Part shown: piece by piece, positions 42,909 through 51,202 of the stretch
How positions within the stretch are numbered: position 1 is the stretch's first letter
Layout of the letters: every line of letters begins with the position of its first letter
Notes under the pieces: generated by a model
What the model saw: only the letters and a program-made list of their open reading frames with translations
Databases searched by the model: none
Told to the model about the DNA's origin: nothing
Translations under genes and position numbers: made by a program
Source: Bacteroidaceae bacterium
GTDB taxonomy: Bacteria; Bacteroidota; Bacteroidia; Bacteroidales; Bacteroidaceae
DNA length: 64,000 bases
Direction: 5' to 3'
Assembly (NCBI GenBank): GCA_017649485.1
Contig: JAGCGS010000040.1
Location: 1 to 64,000 of the forward strand

Positions 42909-43733
42909 TTATCTGATTTTTGGTTGTCTGATATTGGGGTTCTTGAGGAGTGGTCGGCTACCTCCTGCACGTATTACGAGATCTTCGAAAAGCTTGATCC
43001 ACTGGGCATCTCCCTGCTGTGCAAAATACTCTGGATGCCACTGAATGGCGAGGATATTGTACTGAGGGAAACCTTCGATGGCCTCAATTACACCATCTGG
43101 AGCTGTAGCTACTACCTTGAAGCCTGGAGCCACATCCTTAATTGCCTGATGATGAAAAGAATTTACTGCCAACTGCTCTTGCTGCATGATTTCATACAGA
43201 CGTGAGTCCTTCACCACATTCACATGATGGATGGGTAGGGTACCGCTGGAGCGTTGTCCGTGCTGTAACACAGGACGATTGGGGAATTGTGAGGGGATGT
43301 CCTGGTATAACGTGCCGCCAAAGGTGACATTGGTGAGCTGCTCGCCCCTACAGATGCCCAAAACGGGTTTGTTCAGCTTTACTGCTGTCTGCAACAGCCA
43401 CATATCACTGCGGTCACGATCGTAGTTCACTCCTCCTAAAGCGCTTGCCGCCTCTTCACCATAAAAGAAAGGATAAACATCTTCGCCTCCACTCAAGATG
43501 AGTCCGTCAACACGACTAATCACCTCGGCAGCAGCCAAGGAGTCTTTTGCCAAAGGAATTAACACGGGGATGCCTCCAGCGTTGACAACTGCATCTACGT
43601 AAGTATAGCGCACACTGGCTGTGTTTTCACTTGCACTATAACCAGTACTGATACCAATCAAAGGCTTCTGTTGAGCCATTGCACAGATGCAGGCAAATAC
43701 CAACATCAGGCCGCATATTGTTTTTTTCATCAT
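42909..43733 (-). CDS. Secreted gamma-glutamyl-gamma-aminobutyrate hydrolase-like protein (peptidase C26)
   Basis: The 274-residue protein has a signal peptide (MKKTICGLMLVFACICAMA-Q) and a class I glutaminase fold. The nucleophile cysteine is in PVLGICRGEQLTN, with the His-Glu pair in AIQWHPEYFAQ, and an early GLILSGGEDVYP segment. PuuD homologues hydrolyse gamma-glutamyl bonds in the cytoplasm; this one is exported and probably processes periplasmic peptides. A TAACTTTG -7 box is at 43764-43757 on the minus strand. ATG 43733 or 43730 could be used. Confidence 0.85.
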   Translation of the reverse strand: MMKKTICGLMLVFACICAMAQQKPLIGISTGYSASENTASVRYTYVDAVVNAGGIPVLIPLAKDSLAAAEVISRVDGLILSGGEDVYPFFYGEEAASALGGVNYDRDRSDMWLLQTAVKLNKPVLGICRGEQLTNVTFGGTLYQDIPSQFPNRPVLQHGQRSSGTLPIHHVNVVKDSRLYEIMQQEQLAVNSFHHQAIKDVAPGFKVVATAPDGVIEAIEGFPQYNILAIQWHPEYFAQQGDAQWIKLFEDLVIRAGGSRPLLKNPNIRQPKIR

Positions 43734-43857
43734 TGTATCAATTATTATCAGACCTACAAAGTTATGAAAAACTTTTTTCTTTTTGATTGCTTATCTTCAT
43801 ATTTTTTTGTCTTTTGTATAAAATTACAATGTCAGCATAAAAAATAAGCAAGGCTTA

Positions 43858-43888
43858 TTTGTTCTAATCTCGTTTTTTAGTAATTTTG
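43858..43888 (+). promoter_or_regulatory. Promoter of the glucuronate operon
   Basis: TTTG (43858-43861) and TAATTTTG (43881-43888) with a 19-base spacer, about 27 bases before the kdgK start. Confidence 0.8.
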
Positions 43889-43915
43889 TCACCATTACAA
43901 GTTATAAAGGTTTTT

Positions 43916-44941
43916 ATGAAAAAGAAAATTGTAACTATGGGTGAGATAATGCTCAGGCTCTCTACGCCTGGCAACTCCCGTTTCGTTCAGTCCGATGTTT
44001 TCGATGTTGTATATGGTGGTGGCGAGGCCAATGTGGCAGTCAGTTGTGCCAACTATGGACATGATGCCTATTTTGTGACCAAACTACCCCAGCATGAGAT
44101 AGGACAGGCAGCTGTCAATTCATTACGCAAGTTTGGTGTCAAGACCGACTATATAGTCCGTGGCGGTGACCGTGTGGGCATCTATTATCTTGAGACAGGT
44201 GCTTCCATGCGCCCCAGTAAGGTGATTTATGACCGTGCCCATTCTGCCATTGCCGAAGCTGATTCTACGGATTTCGACTTCGACTTCATCATGCGCGGAG
44301 CCGACTGGTTCCATTGGTCGGGCATCACGCCTGCCATCAGCGATAAAGCTGCCCTGTTAGTTAAGCTGGCTTGTGAAGCTGCTAAGCGCAATGGGGTAAC
44401 CGTTTCTTGCGACTTGAATTTCCGTAAGAAGCTATGGACAAAAGAGAAAGCACAAAGTGTGATGAAACCATTGATGCAATATGTGGATGTGTGCATTGGC
44501 AACGAAGAAGATGCCGAGCTTTGCTTGGGCTTCAAGCCACAGGCTGATGTGACGGGCGGAAAGACTGATGCTGCTGGCTATAAGGGCATCTTCGAGGCAA
44601 TGGCCCGTGAGTTTGGATTCAAGTATGTGGCATCAACCTTGCGCGAGTCGTTCTCGGCTACCCACAACGGCTGGAAGGCGATGATATATAATGGTAAGGA
44701 GTTCTATGAGTCCAAACGCTATGATATCAATCCTATCATCGACCGTGTAGGTGGTGGTGACTCGTTTTCTGGTGGCTTGATTCATGGCCTGCTCACGAAG
44801 TCTACCCAGGGTGAGGCATTAGAGTTTGCTGTAGCTGCATCAGCTTTGAAGCACACTATCCCTGGTGATGTGAATATGGTGAGTGCGGCTGAGGTGGAGG
44901 CTCTGGCCGGTGGTGATGCTTCGGGAAGAGTGCAGAGATAA
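43916..44941 (+). CDS. kdgK: 2-Keto-3-deoxygluconate kinase
   Basis: This 341-residue PfkB-family kinase phosphorylates 2-keto-3-deoxygluconate. Features are MGEIMLRLSTPG, the substrate-binding GGGEANVAVS, CIGNEEDAELCLG, and the PfkB signature DRVGGGDSFSGGLIHG with the catalytic Asp. It is the first gene of the operon that also contains uxuA, eda and uxaC, which makes the substrate assignment strong. The ATG at 43916 follows the promoter; the longer frame begins inside the -7 box. Confidence 0.92.
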   Translation: MKKKIVTMGEIMLRLSTPGNSRFVQSDVFDVVYGGGEANVAVSCANYGHDAYFVTKLPQHEIGQAAVNSLRKFGVKTDYIVRGGDRVGIYYLETGASMRPSKVIYDRAHSAIAEADSTDFDFDFIMRGADWFHWSGITPAISDKAALLVKLACEAAKRNGVTVSCDLNFRKKLWTKEKAQSVMKPLMQYVDVCIGNEEDAELCLGFKPQADVTGGKTDAAGYKGIFEAMAREFGFKYVASTLRESFSATHNGWKAMIYNGKEFYESKRYDINPIIDRVGGGDSFSGGLIHGLLTKSTQGEALEFAVAASALKHTIPGDVNMVSAAEVEALAGGDASGRVQR

Positions 44942-44958
44942 TAATAAATTAATAGTAT

Positions 44959-46989
44959 ATGAAAAGCATTAAAGCATTATTGGTACTGTTTGCCTTGATA
45001 ATGGTCAATGGCCAATTGTCAATTGTCAATGGTAGAGAAGTAACGTCCCTCAATCAAGAGTGGCAGTTCAGAAAGGGAACTTTCAGTGTGTGGGGTGTAT
45101 ATCCCAATATTTTTGTTCCAAGGGGTGAAAAGGTGGTTAACCTTCCCCATACTTACAACGACGAGGATTTCCTGAGCGACGAAGGCTATTATCGTGGTGA
45201 AGGTTCTTACATGAAAGAGATTGAAGTACCCGAAAGCTGGAAAGGCAAGCGTATCTTCGTTAAGTTCGAGGGTGCAGGTTCGGTAGCTAATGTGCAAGTT
45301 AACTGGGTGCAGGTGGGAGAGCACAAAGGAGCCTACAATGCCTTTACCTTCGAGTTGACCGACTATCTCACTTATGGTCAGAAGAATTATCTGCTGGTCA
45401 CTTGCGACAACAGTCATCGTTTCGATGTGGCTACGCTCAGTGGAGATTTCAATATCTATGGAGGTCTGTATCGCGATGCATGGCTTATCATCACTGATGA
45501 TGTGGCTATCTCTCCGCTCTATTTCGGCTCCGATGGTTTGCAGGTAACGCAGAAGTTGCTCACGCCTGATCGTGCTGATATTAGTGCTGAGGTACGCCTC
45601 ACCAGCAAATCGGGATATCAGGATTGCGAGGTGGAGTTCCAACTGAAGGATGCCAAGGGCCAGGTGGTAGTAAGCAAGACCACCAACATCATCAACAACG
45701 ACAAGGCTACCATCAATGCCGGTGTCAGCAACCCTCATCTGTGGGATGGAATGGCTGACCCATATTTGTATAAGGTAGTAGCTATCTTGAAGAAAGGTGG
45801 TAAAGAAATCGACCGTGTGGAAGATCAGTTTGGCTTCCGCAATTTCTATGTAGATGAAAACAAGGGCTTTTTCCTCAATGGTAAGCATCTCAAGTTGCGT
45901 GGCGTTTCACGTCACCAGGATTGGGCAGGTTTGGCTTCAGCCCTGACCAAGGAGAACCATCTGACTGACCTGAACATCATTCAGGAGATGGGTGTCAATG
46001 CTTTGCGTCTGGCACACTATCCACAGGCACACTTTATGTTCGAAGAGGCCGACCGTCGTGGCTTCGTGGTGTGGGAGGAGATTCCGTTCATCACGGGCTA
46101 TAATGCATACGAGGGATTTCATGACAATTTGCGCTTGCAGTTGAGGGAAATGATTATCCAGAACTACAACCATCCAAGCATCGTGTTCTGGGGCTTGTTC
46201 AACGAGGTGCCTGGTGGCCAGAACAACATCGTGGGCGAGCTGAACGATATCGCTCATGAGCTTGACCCTGTGCGCCTTACCACCTCTGCTACTTGCTTCG
46301 AGGGCGACTTCAACTTCATCTCTGATGTGATGGGATGGAACAAGTACTTTGGCTGGTACGACGGCAAGATCGACGATTTCGCTCCATTCTTCGACAAGTG
46401 GCATGCAACCTATCCGGATGCTAAGATTTCTATTAGTGAATATGGTGCAGGAGCCAGCATCAACCAGCATGTTGGTCAGTTTGACGAAGACAACAAGGAA
46501 TATAGCAATGCTCGCGGCCGTTTGCATCCAGAAGAAAAGCAAACAGTCTCTCACATGAAGCACATCAAGATGATTACCGAGCGCGACTATATCTGGGGTT
46601 CATACGTGTGGAATATGTTCGACTTTGCATCATCCATGCGTCGTGAGGGCGATGCTAACAACATCAACGACAAGGGTTTGGTAACCCATAACCGTCAGAC
46701 GCGCAAGGATGCTTTCTATCTCTACAAGGCAAACTGGAACAAGGCCGAGCAGACCGTCCATCTTTGCTCAAAGCGCTATGTGGACAGAAAAGAAGATGTG
46801 ACTGATATCATTGTCTTCACTACAGCTCCCAATGTGAAGCTCTACATCAACGGTAAGCTGATAGGCACCCAGAAGACCGATGCTTATGCAACCGTAGTAT
46901 GGGAAGGAGTGAAACTCAACAAGGGTCTGAACAAAGTGGAGGTTCGCACAGCTCATGGTAATGACTCAGCTGAGTGGAATGTTCAATGA
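44959..46989 (+). CDS. Glycoside hydrolase family 2, probable beta-glucuronidase or beta-galactosidase
   Basis: A 676-residue exported enzyme with a jelly-roll (about 30-180), an immunoglobulin-like domain (180-290), a TIM barrel (290-590) and a small C-terminal domain. The acid/base is Glu416 in FWGLFNEV and the nucleophile Glu494 in ISEYGAG. Membership of a glucuronate operon suggests beta-glucuronidase, but the usual NxK carboxylate motif was not confirmed, so beta-galactosidase remains possible. Residues 16-25 of the signal region are encoded by heptamer repeats. Confidence 0.88.
   Translation: MKSIKALLVLFALIMVNGQLSIVNGREVTSLNQEWQFRKGTFSVWGVYPNIFVPRGEKVVNLPHTYNDEDFLSDEGYYRGEGSYMKEIEVPESWKGKRIFVKFEGAGSVANVQVNWVQVGEHKGAYNAFTFELTDYLTYGQKNYLLVTCDNSHRFDVATLSGDFNIYGGLYRDAWLIITDDVAISPLYFGSDGLQVTQKLLTPDRADISAEVRLTSKSGYQDCEVEFQLKDAKGQVVVSKTTNIINNDKATINAGVSNPHLWDGMADPYLYKVVAILKKGGKEIDRVEDQFGFRNFYVDENKGFFLNGKHLKLRGVSRHQDWAGLASALTKENHLTDLNIIQEMGVNALRLAHYPQAHFMFEEADRRGFVVWEEIPFITGYNAYEGFHDNLRLQLREMIIQNYNHPSIVFWGLFNEVPGGQNNIVGELNDIAHELDPVRLTTSATCFEGDFNFISDVMGWNKYFGWYDGKIDDFAPFFDKWHATYPDAKISISEYGAGASINQHVGQFDEDNKEYSNARGRLHPEEKQTVSHMKHIKMITERDYIWGSYVWNMFDFASSMRREGDANNINDKGLVTHNRQTRKDAFYLYKANWNKAEQTVHLCSKRYVDRKEDVTDIIVFTTAPNVKLYINGKLIGTQKTDAYATVVWEGVKLNKGLNKVEVRTAHGNDSAEWNVQ
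45005..45032. repeat. Heptamer repeat inside the GH2 signal-peptide coding sequence
   Basis: Four in-phase units (TCAATGG, CCAATTG, TCAATTG, TCAATGG) encode residues in MVNGQLSIVNG without breaking the frame. Confidence 0.85.
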
Positions 46990-47007
46990 TTGATAATTGA
47001 AAATTGA
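46987..47007. repeat. Heptamer repeat between the GH2 and SDR genes (reverse orientation)
   Basis: Three units (TGATTGA, TAATTGA, AAATTGA) are the reverse complement of TCAATNN. They begin at the GH2 stop codon and end five bases before the next ATG. Confidence 0.78.
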
Positions 47008-47012
47008 CCATT

Positions 47013-47822
47013 ATGAATCTATTTGATATTGAAGATAAAGTTGTTGTCATTACTGGCGGCACAGGCGTATTAGGCCGAGCTATCTCCTCTTACCTTGCCC
47101 AACAGAGCGCAAAGGTGGTGATTATGGGGCGTAAGGCCGAAGTGGGCAACGCTATTGTTGAGGGTATCAAGTCAGAAGGCGGCGAGGCTATGTTCCTCAC
47201 AACTGATGTGATGAAGCGTGAGGTGCTGGAGCAGAATCTGGCTGATATTCTGGATGCCTATGGGCGTGTGGATGCCTTGCTCAATGCGGCAGGAGGTAAT
47301 ATGCCGGGGGCTACGATAGGTCCTGACAGCACTTTCTTCGACCTCAAGGTTGAGGATTTCCAGAAAGTGCTCGATCTGAACCTTACTGGTACTGTTTTAC
47401 CTACACAGGTTTTCCTGACGCAGATGGCGAAGCAGGGTAAGGGGTCTATCGTGAATTTCTCGTCTATGTCGGCATTCCGTCCGTTGACCCGTGTAGCTGG
47501 CTACGGAGTGGCTAAGGCAGGAGTGAGCAATTTCACGGCTTTCATGGCTACTGAGGTGGCGAAGAAGTTCAGTACGGGCATCCGTGTGAATGCCATCGCT
47601 CCTGGTTTCTTCCTGACGGAGCAGAACCGTACGCTGCTCACCAACCCCGATGGCAGCTGGACCCAACGTGGGCAGGACATCATCCACCAGACGCCGATGG
47701 GACGCATGGGGCAGCCCGAGGAGCTGTGTGGCACCATTCATTACCTCATCAGCGATGCCTCTCAGTTTGTCACCGGCACTGTTGCCATTGTTGATGGCGG
47801 GTTTAACGTATTTACAATTTAG
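47013..47822 (+). CDS. SDR oxidoreductase, probable D-mannonate (fructuronate) dehydrogenase
   Basis: The 269-residue enzyme has the NAD(P)-binding [21 protein letters not shown], the catalytic Ser in VNFSSMSAF and Tyr/Lys in GYGVAKAG. It lies between GH2 and uxuA, where the pathway needs fructuronate reduction to mannonate. A classic UxuB is of a different family; SDR replacements are known in Bacteroidetes. The substrate is inferred from the operon: isomerase, dehydratase, kinase and aldolase are all present and only this step is otherwise missing. Confidence 0.85.
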   Translation: MNLFDIEDKVVVITGGTGVLGRAISSYLAQQSAKVVIMGRKAEVGNAIVEGIKSEGGEAMFLTTDVMKREVLEQNLADILDAYGRVDALLNAAGGNMPGATIGPDSTFFDLKVEDFQKVLDLNLTGTVLPTQVFLTQMAKQGKGSIVNFSSMSAFRPLTRVAGYGVAKAGVSNFTAFMATEVAKKFSTGIRVNAIAPGFFLTEQNRTLLTNPDGSWTQRGQDIIHQTPMGRMGQPEELCGTIHYLISDASQFVTGTVAIVDGGFNVFTI

Positions 47823-47829
47823 AAATAAG

Positions 47830-48999
47830 ATGGTTTATTGTGAACAAACATTCCGTTGGTATGGTCCTAACGACCCCGTAAGCCTGTGGGACATCAAGCA
47901 AGCCGGAGCCACCGGCATCGTTACCGCGTTGCATCATATCCCCAATGGCGAGGTGTGGACGGTAGAAGAAATCATGAAGCGAAAGCAGATGATTGAGGAA
48001 ACCGGTTTGCGCTGGTCGGTTGTGGAGAGTGTACCCGTACATGAGCACATCAAGACGCAGACGGGCGATTACCAACGCTTTATCGATAATTATAAAGAGA
48101 GTTTGCGCAACCTGGGCAAGTGCGATGTCAAGGTAGTTACCTACAACTTCATGCCAGTGCTCGACTGGACACGCACCGACCTGGCCTATCAGATGCCTGA
48201 CGGCAGTCGTGCCTTGCGTTTCGAGCGGGCAGCCTATGTGGCATTCGATTTGTATCTGCTGAAACGTCCAGGTGCCGAAGCTGAATATACGGAAGAAGAA
48301 ATAGCAAAGGCAAAGGCTCGTTTCGAGCAGATGAGCGATGAAGATAAGCATCGTTTGGTGCGCAATATGATTGCCGGTTTGCCCGGTTCGGAAGAGAGCT
48401 TTACACTCGAGCAGTTCCAACAGGAGCTTGACAGATACAAGGACATCACGCCTGAACGCTTGCGTGCCAACCTCATTTATTTCTTGCAAGAGGTAACACC
48501 TGCAGCTGAGGAGGCTGGTGTGAAACTGGTTATACATCCTGATGATCCTCCATGCTCCATCTTGGGTTTGCCCCGCATCATGAGCAATGCCACCGATTTC
48601 CAAGCGCTAATTGATGCTGTTCCTTCACCTGCCAATGGTCTATGCCTGTGCTGTGGCTCTTTGGGTGTAAGTGCAGACAACAACCTTCCAGAGATGATGC
48701 GTTGTTTTGCTGACCGCATCCACTTTGTCCATCTGCGTAGCACAAAGCGTGATGATGAAGGAAATTTCTATGAGGCCAATCATTTAGAAGGTGATGTTCC
48801 TATGGTTGAGGTGATGAAGGCTTTCTTGGAGATTCAACAAAAACGAGGTGAGAGCATTGCCATGCGTCCCGATCATGGCCACCAGATGGCAGATGATTTG
48901 CGCAAACACACCAATCCGGGCTATTCGCTCATTGGTCGTCTACGTGGTTTGGCAGAACTTCGTGGTCTTGAACTGGGCATTGCCCAATCGCTGAAGTGA
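47830..48999 (+). CDS. uxuA: Mannonate dehydratase
   Basis: A 389-residue enzyme that dehydrates D-mannonate to 2-keto-3-deoxygluconate. The family motifs are the N-terminal [58 protein letters not shown] and the metal/His motif [12 protein letters not shown] followed by RPDHGHQM. The ATG at 47830 is the proper start; the longer frame is a shadow across the SDR gene. Seven bases separate the two genes. Confidence 0.96.
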   Translation: MVYCEQTFRWYGPNDPVSLWDIKQAGATGIVTALHHIPNGEVWTVEEIMKRKQMIEETGLRWSVVESVPVHEHIKTQTGDYQRFIDNYKESLRNLGKCDVKVVTYNFMPVLDWTRTDLAYQMPDGSRALRFERAAYVAFDLYLLKRPGAEAEYTEEEIAKAKARFEQMSDEDKHRLVRNMIAGLPGSEESFTLEQFQQELDRYKDITPERLRANLIYFLQEVTPAAEEAGVKLVIHPDDPPCSILGLPRIMSNATDFQALIDAVPSPANGLCLCCGSLGVSADNNLPEMMRCFADRIHFVHLRSTKRDDEGNFYEANHLEGDVPMVEVMKAFLEIQQKRGESIAMRPDHGHQMADDLRKHTNPGYSLIGRLRGLAELRGLELGIAQSLK

Positions 49000-49017
49000 G
49001 CCTTATGAATGAGTATG

Positions 49018-49052
49018 TCAATGGTCAATCGTCAATCGTCAATGGTCAATAT
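49018..49052. repeat. Five heptamers between uxuA and eda
   Basis: TCAAT followed by GG, CG, CG, GG and AT, all in phase, ending one base before the eda ATG. Confidence 0.9.
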
Positions 49053-49053
49053 T

Positions 49054-49713
49054 ATGAGTAAGTTCGATAAATTAGCAGTCATGCAAAAGATAGGCACTAC
49101 TAAGATGGTGCCAGTGTTCTATCACAAAGACGTAGAGATAGCCAAACAGGTGGTTAAAGCCTGCTACGACGGAGGTGTCCGTGCTTTCGAGTTCACCAAT
49201 CGTGGCGACTTTGCCCATGAGGTATTTGCCGAGGTAAGGAAGTTCGCTTGGGCAGAGTGTCCCGAGTTGGCATTGGGTGTGGGTTCAGTTGTTGATGCCC
49301 CTACGGCATCACTCTTTATCCAGATGGGAGCCGATTTCGTGGTAGGTCCGTTGTTCAACCCTGATGTGGCGAAGGTGTGCAACCGTCGTTGTGTGCCTTA
49401 CACCCCAGGCTGTGGCAGTGTCAGTGAGGTAGGCTTTGCTCAGGAGGCAGGCTGCGACCTCATCAAGGTGTTCCCAGGCGACGTACTGGGTCCCAAGTTC
49501 GTGAAAGGTCTGTTAGCACCCATGCCTTGGAGCAAGCTCATGGTAACGGGTGGGGTAGAGCCTACCGAAGAAAACCTTTCTGGCTGGTTCAAGGCTGGCG
49601 TTTTTTGTGTGGGCATGGGTTCAAAGCTCTTTCCCAAAGAAAAGATTGCTGAGAAAGACTGGCAGTACATCACCAACAAATGCCGTGAGGCTCTTTTGAT
49701 TATTAATAAATAA
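49054..49713 (+). CDS. eda: 2-Dehydro-3-deoxyphosphogluconate aldolase
   Basis: The 219-residue class I aldolase splits KDPG to pyruvate and glyceraldehyde-3-phosphate. It shows [45 protein letters not shown], and the Schiff-base lysine in [19 protein letters not shown]. The ATG at 49054 is used; the in-frame upstream Met codons are within the repeat. It is the last catabolic step and is followed by uxaC. Confidence 0.94.
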   Translation: MSKFDKLAVMQKIGTTKMVPVFYHKDVEIAKQVVKACYDGGVRAFEFTNRGDFAHEVFAEVRKFAWAECPELALGVGSVVDAPTASLFIQMGADFVVGPLFNPDVAKVCNRRCVPYTPGCGSVSEVGFAQEAGCDLIKVFPGDVLGPKFVKGLLAPMPWSKLMVTGGVEPTEENLSGWFKAGVFCVGMGSKLFPKEKIAEKDWQYITNKCREALLIINK

Positions 49714-49716
49714 TTG

Positions 49717-49737
49717 TCAACTATCAATTAACAATGT
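49717..49737. repeat. Degenerate heptamers between eda and uxaC
   Basis: TCAACTA, TCAATTA and ACAATGT, in phase, fill the gap up to two bases before the uxaC ATG. Confidence 0.65.
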
Positions 49738-49738
49738 T

Positions 49739-51142
49739 ATGAAGCCCTTTATGGATGACGACTTCTTGCTGCACAGCAAGACGGCACAGCAGCTCTATCA
49801 CGAGCATGCAAAAGCATTGCCAATCATAGACTATCACTGTCACCTCAGCCCCAAGGAAGTGGCAGAAGACCATCGTTTCAGTTCTATCACCGAACTGTGG
49901 CTGGGGGGCGACCATTACAAATGGCGTGCCCTGCGTGCCAATGGCGTAGATGAGTATTTCATAACAGGCGGTGCCACCGACTGGGAGAAGTTCCAGAAGT
50001 GGGCCGAGACCATTCCCTACACCTTCCGCAATCCGCTCTATCACTGGACGCACCTTGAACTTCGCACCGCCTTTGGCATACAAAAGCTGCTCAACCCAGA
50101 TACTGCTCGCGAAATCTACGATCAGTGCAATGAGATGTTGCAGCAGCCCGAGTTCTCTGCTCGTGGCCTCATGAAGCGATACAAAGTAGAGGTTGTGTGC
50201 ACTACCGACGACCCTGTTGACACGTTGGATTATCATGAAAAGATAAAAGATAGCGGTTTTGAAATCAAAGTGTTGCCCACATGGCGTCCCGATAAGGCGA
50301 TGGCTATCGAGAATCCAGCGACCTATCGTGACTACATCGATCGCTTGTCAGAAGTCAGTGGCGTAGATATCTATAACTACAGCGACCTACTTGAAGCCCT
50401 CTACCTACGTCATCTTTATTTTGCGCAGCACGGCTGCAAGCTGTCCGATCATGGTATCGAATGCTTCTATTTTGAGCCAGCCAGCGATGAGCAGCTGCAG
50501 AGTATCTTAGTCAAGGTAATGGCAGGCAACGAGCCTACGCAGCAGGAGATACTGCAGTTCCGAACCGCCTTGCTCATCTATTTTGCCGAACTCGATGCCG
50601 ACACCCAGTGGGTGCAGCAGTTCCACTTCGGTCCGCAGCGCAACAACAACAGCCAGATGTTCCAGGCTATAGGCCCCGATGCTGGCTACGACTCCATTGG
50701 CGAGTTTACTACAGCCAAGACAATGGCACAGTATTTCGATTACCTTAACAGCGAGGGGTGTCTCACCAAGACCATCGTTTATAATCTCAATCCCAATGCC
50801 AACGAGATGGTAGCTACAATGATGGGTAATTTCCAGGATGGCAGTGTGCCGGGCAAGATGCAGTGGGGAAGTGGCTGGTGGTTCCTCGATCAGAAGGACG
50901 GTATTGAGAAACAGCTCAACACGCTGTCGTTACAGGGTCTGCTTAGCCGTTTCGTGGGCATGCTGACCGACAGCCGGTCATTTCTTTCTTATCCACGCCA
51001 CGAGTATTTCCGCAGAATCTTGTGTAATCTTGTAGGGCAGGATGTTGAGAACGGGGAGCTGCCAGCAGAAGAGATGCCTCGCATAGCTCAGATGATTGAA
51101 GACATTTGTTACTTTAATGCCAAGCGTTATTTCGGATTCTGA
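49739..51142 (+). CDS. uxaC: Glucuronate/galacturonate isomerase
   Basis: This 467-residue enzyme converts D-glucuronate to D-fructuronate. The amidohydrolase-like metal motif IIDYHCHLSPKEVAED (His33, His35) is at the N terminus; KWRALRANGVDE, CTTDDPVDTLDYH, WQFHFG-type (QQFHFGPQRNNNSQMF) and ARFVGMLTDSRSF-like (SRFVGMLTDSRSFLSYPRHE) segments are all typical of UxaC. Length fits. It is the final gene in the operon and supplies its entry step. Confidence 0.96.
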   Translation: MKPFMDDDFLLHSKTAQQLYHEHAKALPIIDYHCHLSPKEVAEDHRFSSITELWLGGDHYKWRALRANGVDEYFITGGATDWEKFQKWAETIPYTFRNPLYHWTHLELRTAFGIQKLLNPDTAREIYDQCNEMLQQPEFSARGLMKRYKVEVVCTTDDPVDTLDYHEKIKDSGFEIKVLPTWRPDKAMAIENPATYRDYIDRLSEVSGVDIYNYSDLLEALYLRHLYFAQHGCKLSDHGIECFYFEPASDEQLQSILVKVMAGNEPTQQEILQFRTALLIYFAELDADTQWVQQFHFGPQRNNNSQMFQAIGPDAGYDSIGEFTTAKTMAQYFDYLNSEGCLTKTIVYNLNPNANEMVATMMGNFQDGSVPGKMQWGSGWWFLDQKDGIEKQLNTLSLQGLLSRFVGMLTDSRSFLSYPRHEYFRRILCNLVGQDVENGELPAEEMPRIAQMIEDICYFNAKRYFGF

Positions 51143-51160
51143 TAAATCATGTTCTGGGAT

Positions 51161-51193
51161 AAAAAAGACGGAGAAACATCTCCGTCTTTTTTT
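51161..51193. terminator. Bidirectional terminator
   Basis: AGACGGAGA and TCTCCGTCT pair over an AACA loop, with A6 before and T7 after, so it ends both the glucuronate operon and the convergent peptidase gene. Confidence 0.9.
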
Positions 51194-51202
51194 ATTAATG
51201 AA

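Noticed and set aside
45019..45888. Long minus-strand frame within the GH2 gene
   Set aside because: It is antisense to a gene with clear catalytic motifs and has no family features of its own.
47650..47829. Extended N terminus for mannonate dehydratase overlapping the SDR gene
   Set aside because: The extra residues match no UxuA sequence and lie over conserved SDR codons; the ATG at 47830 begins the real protein.
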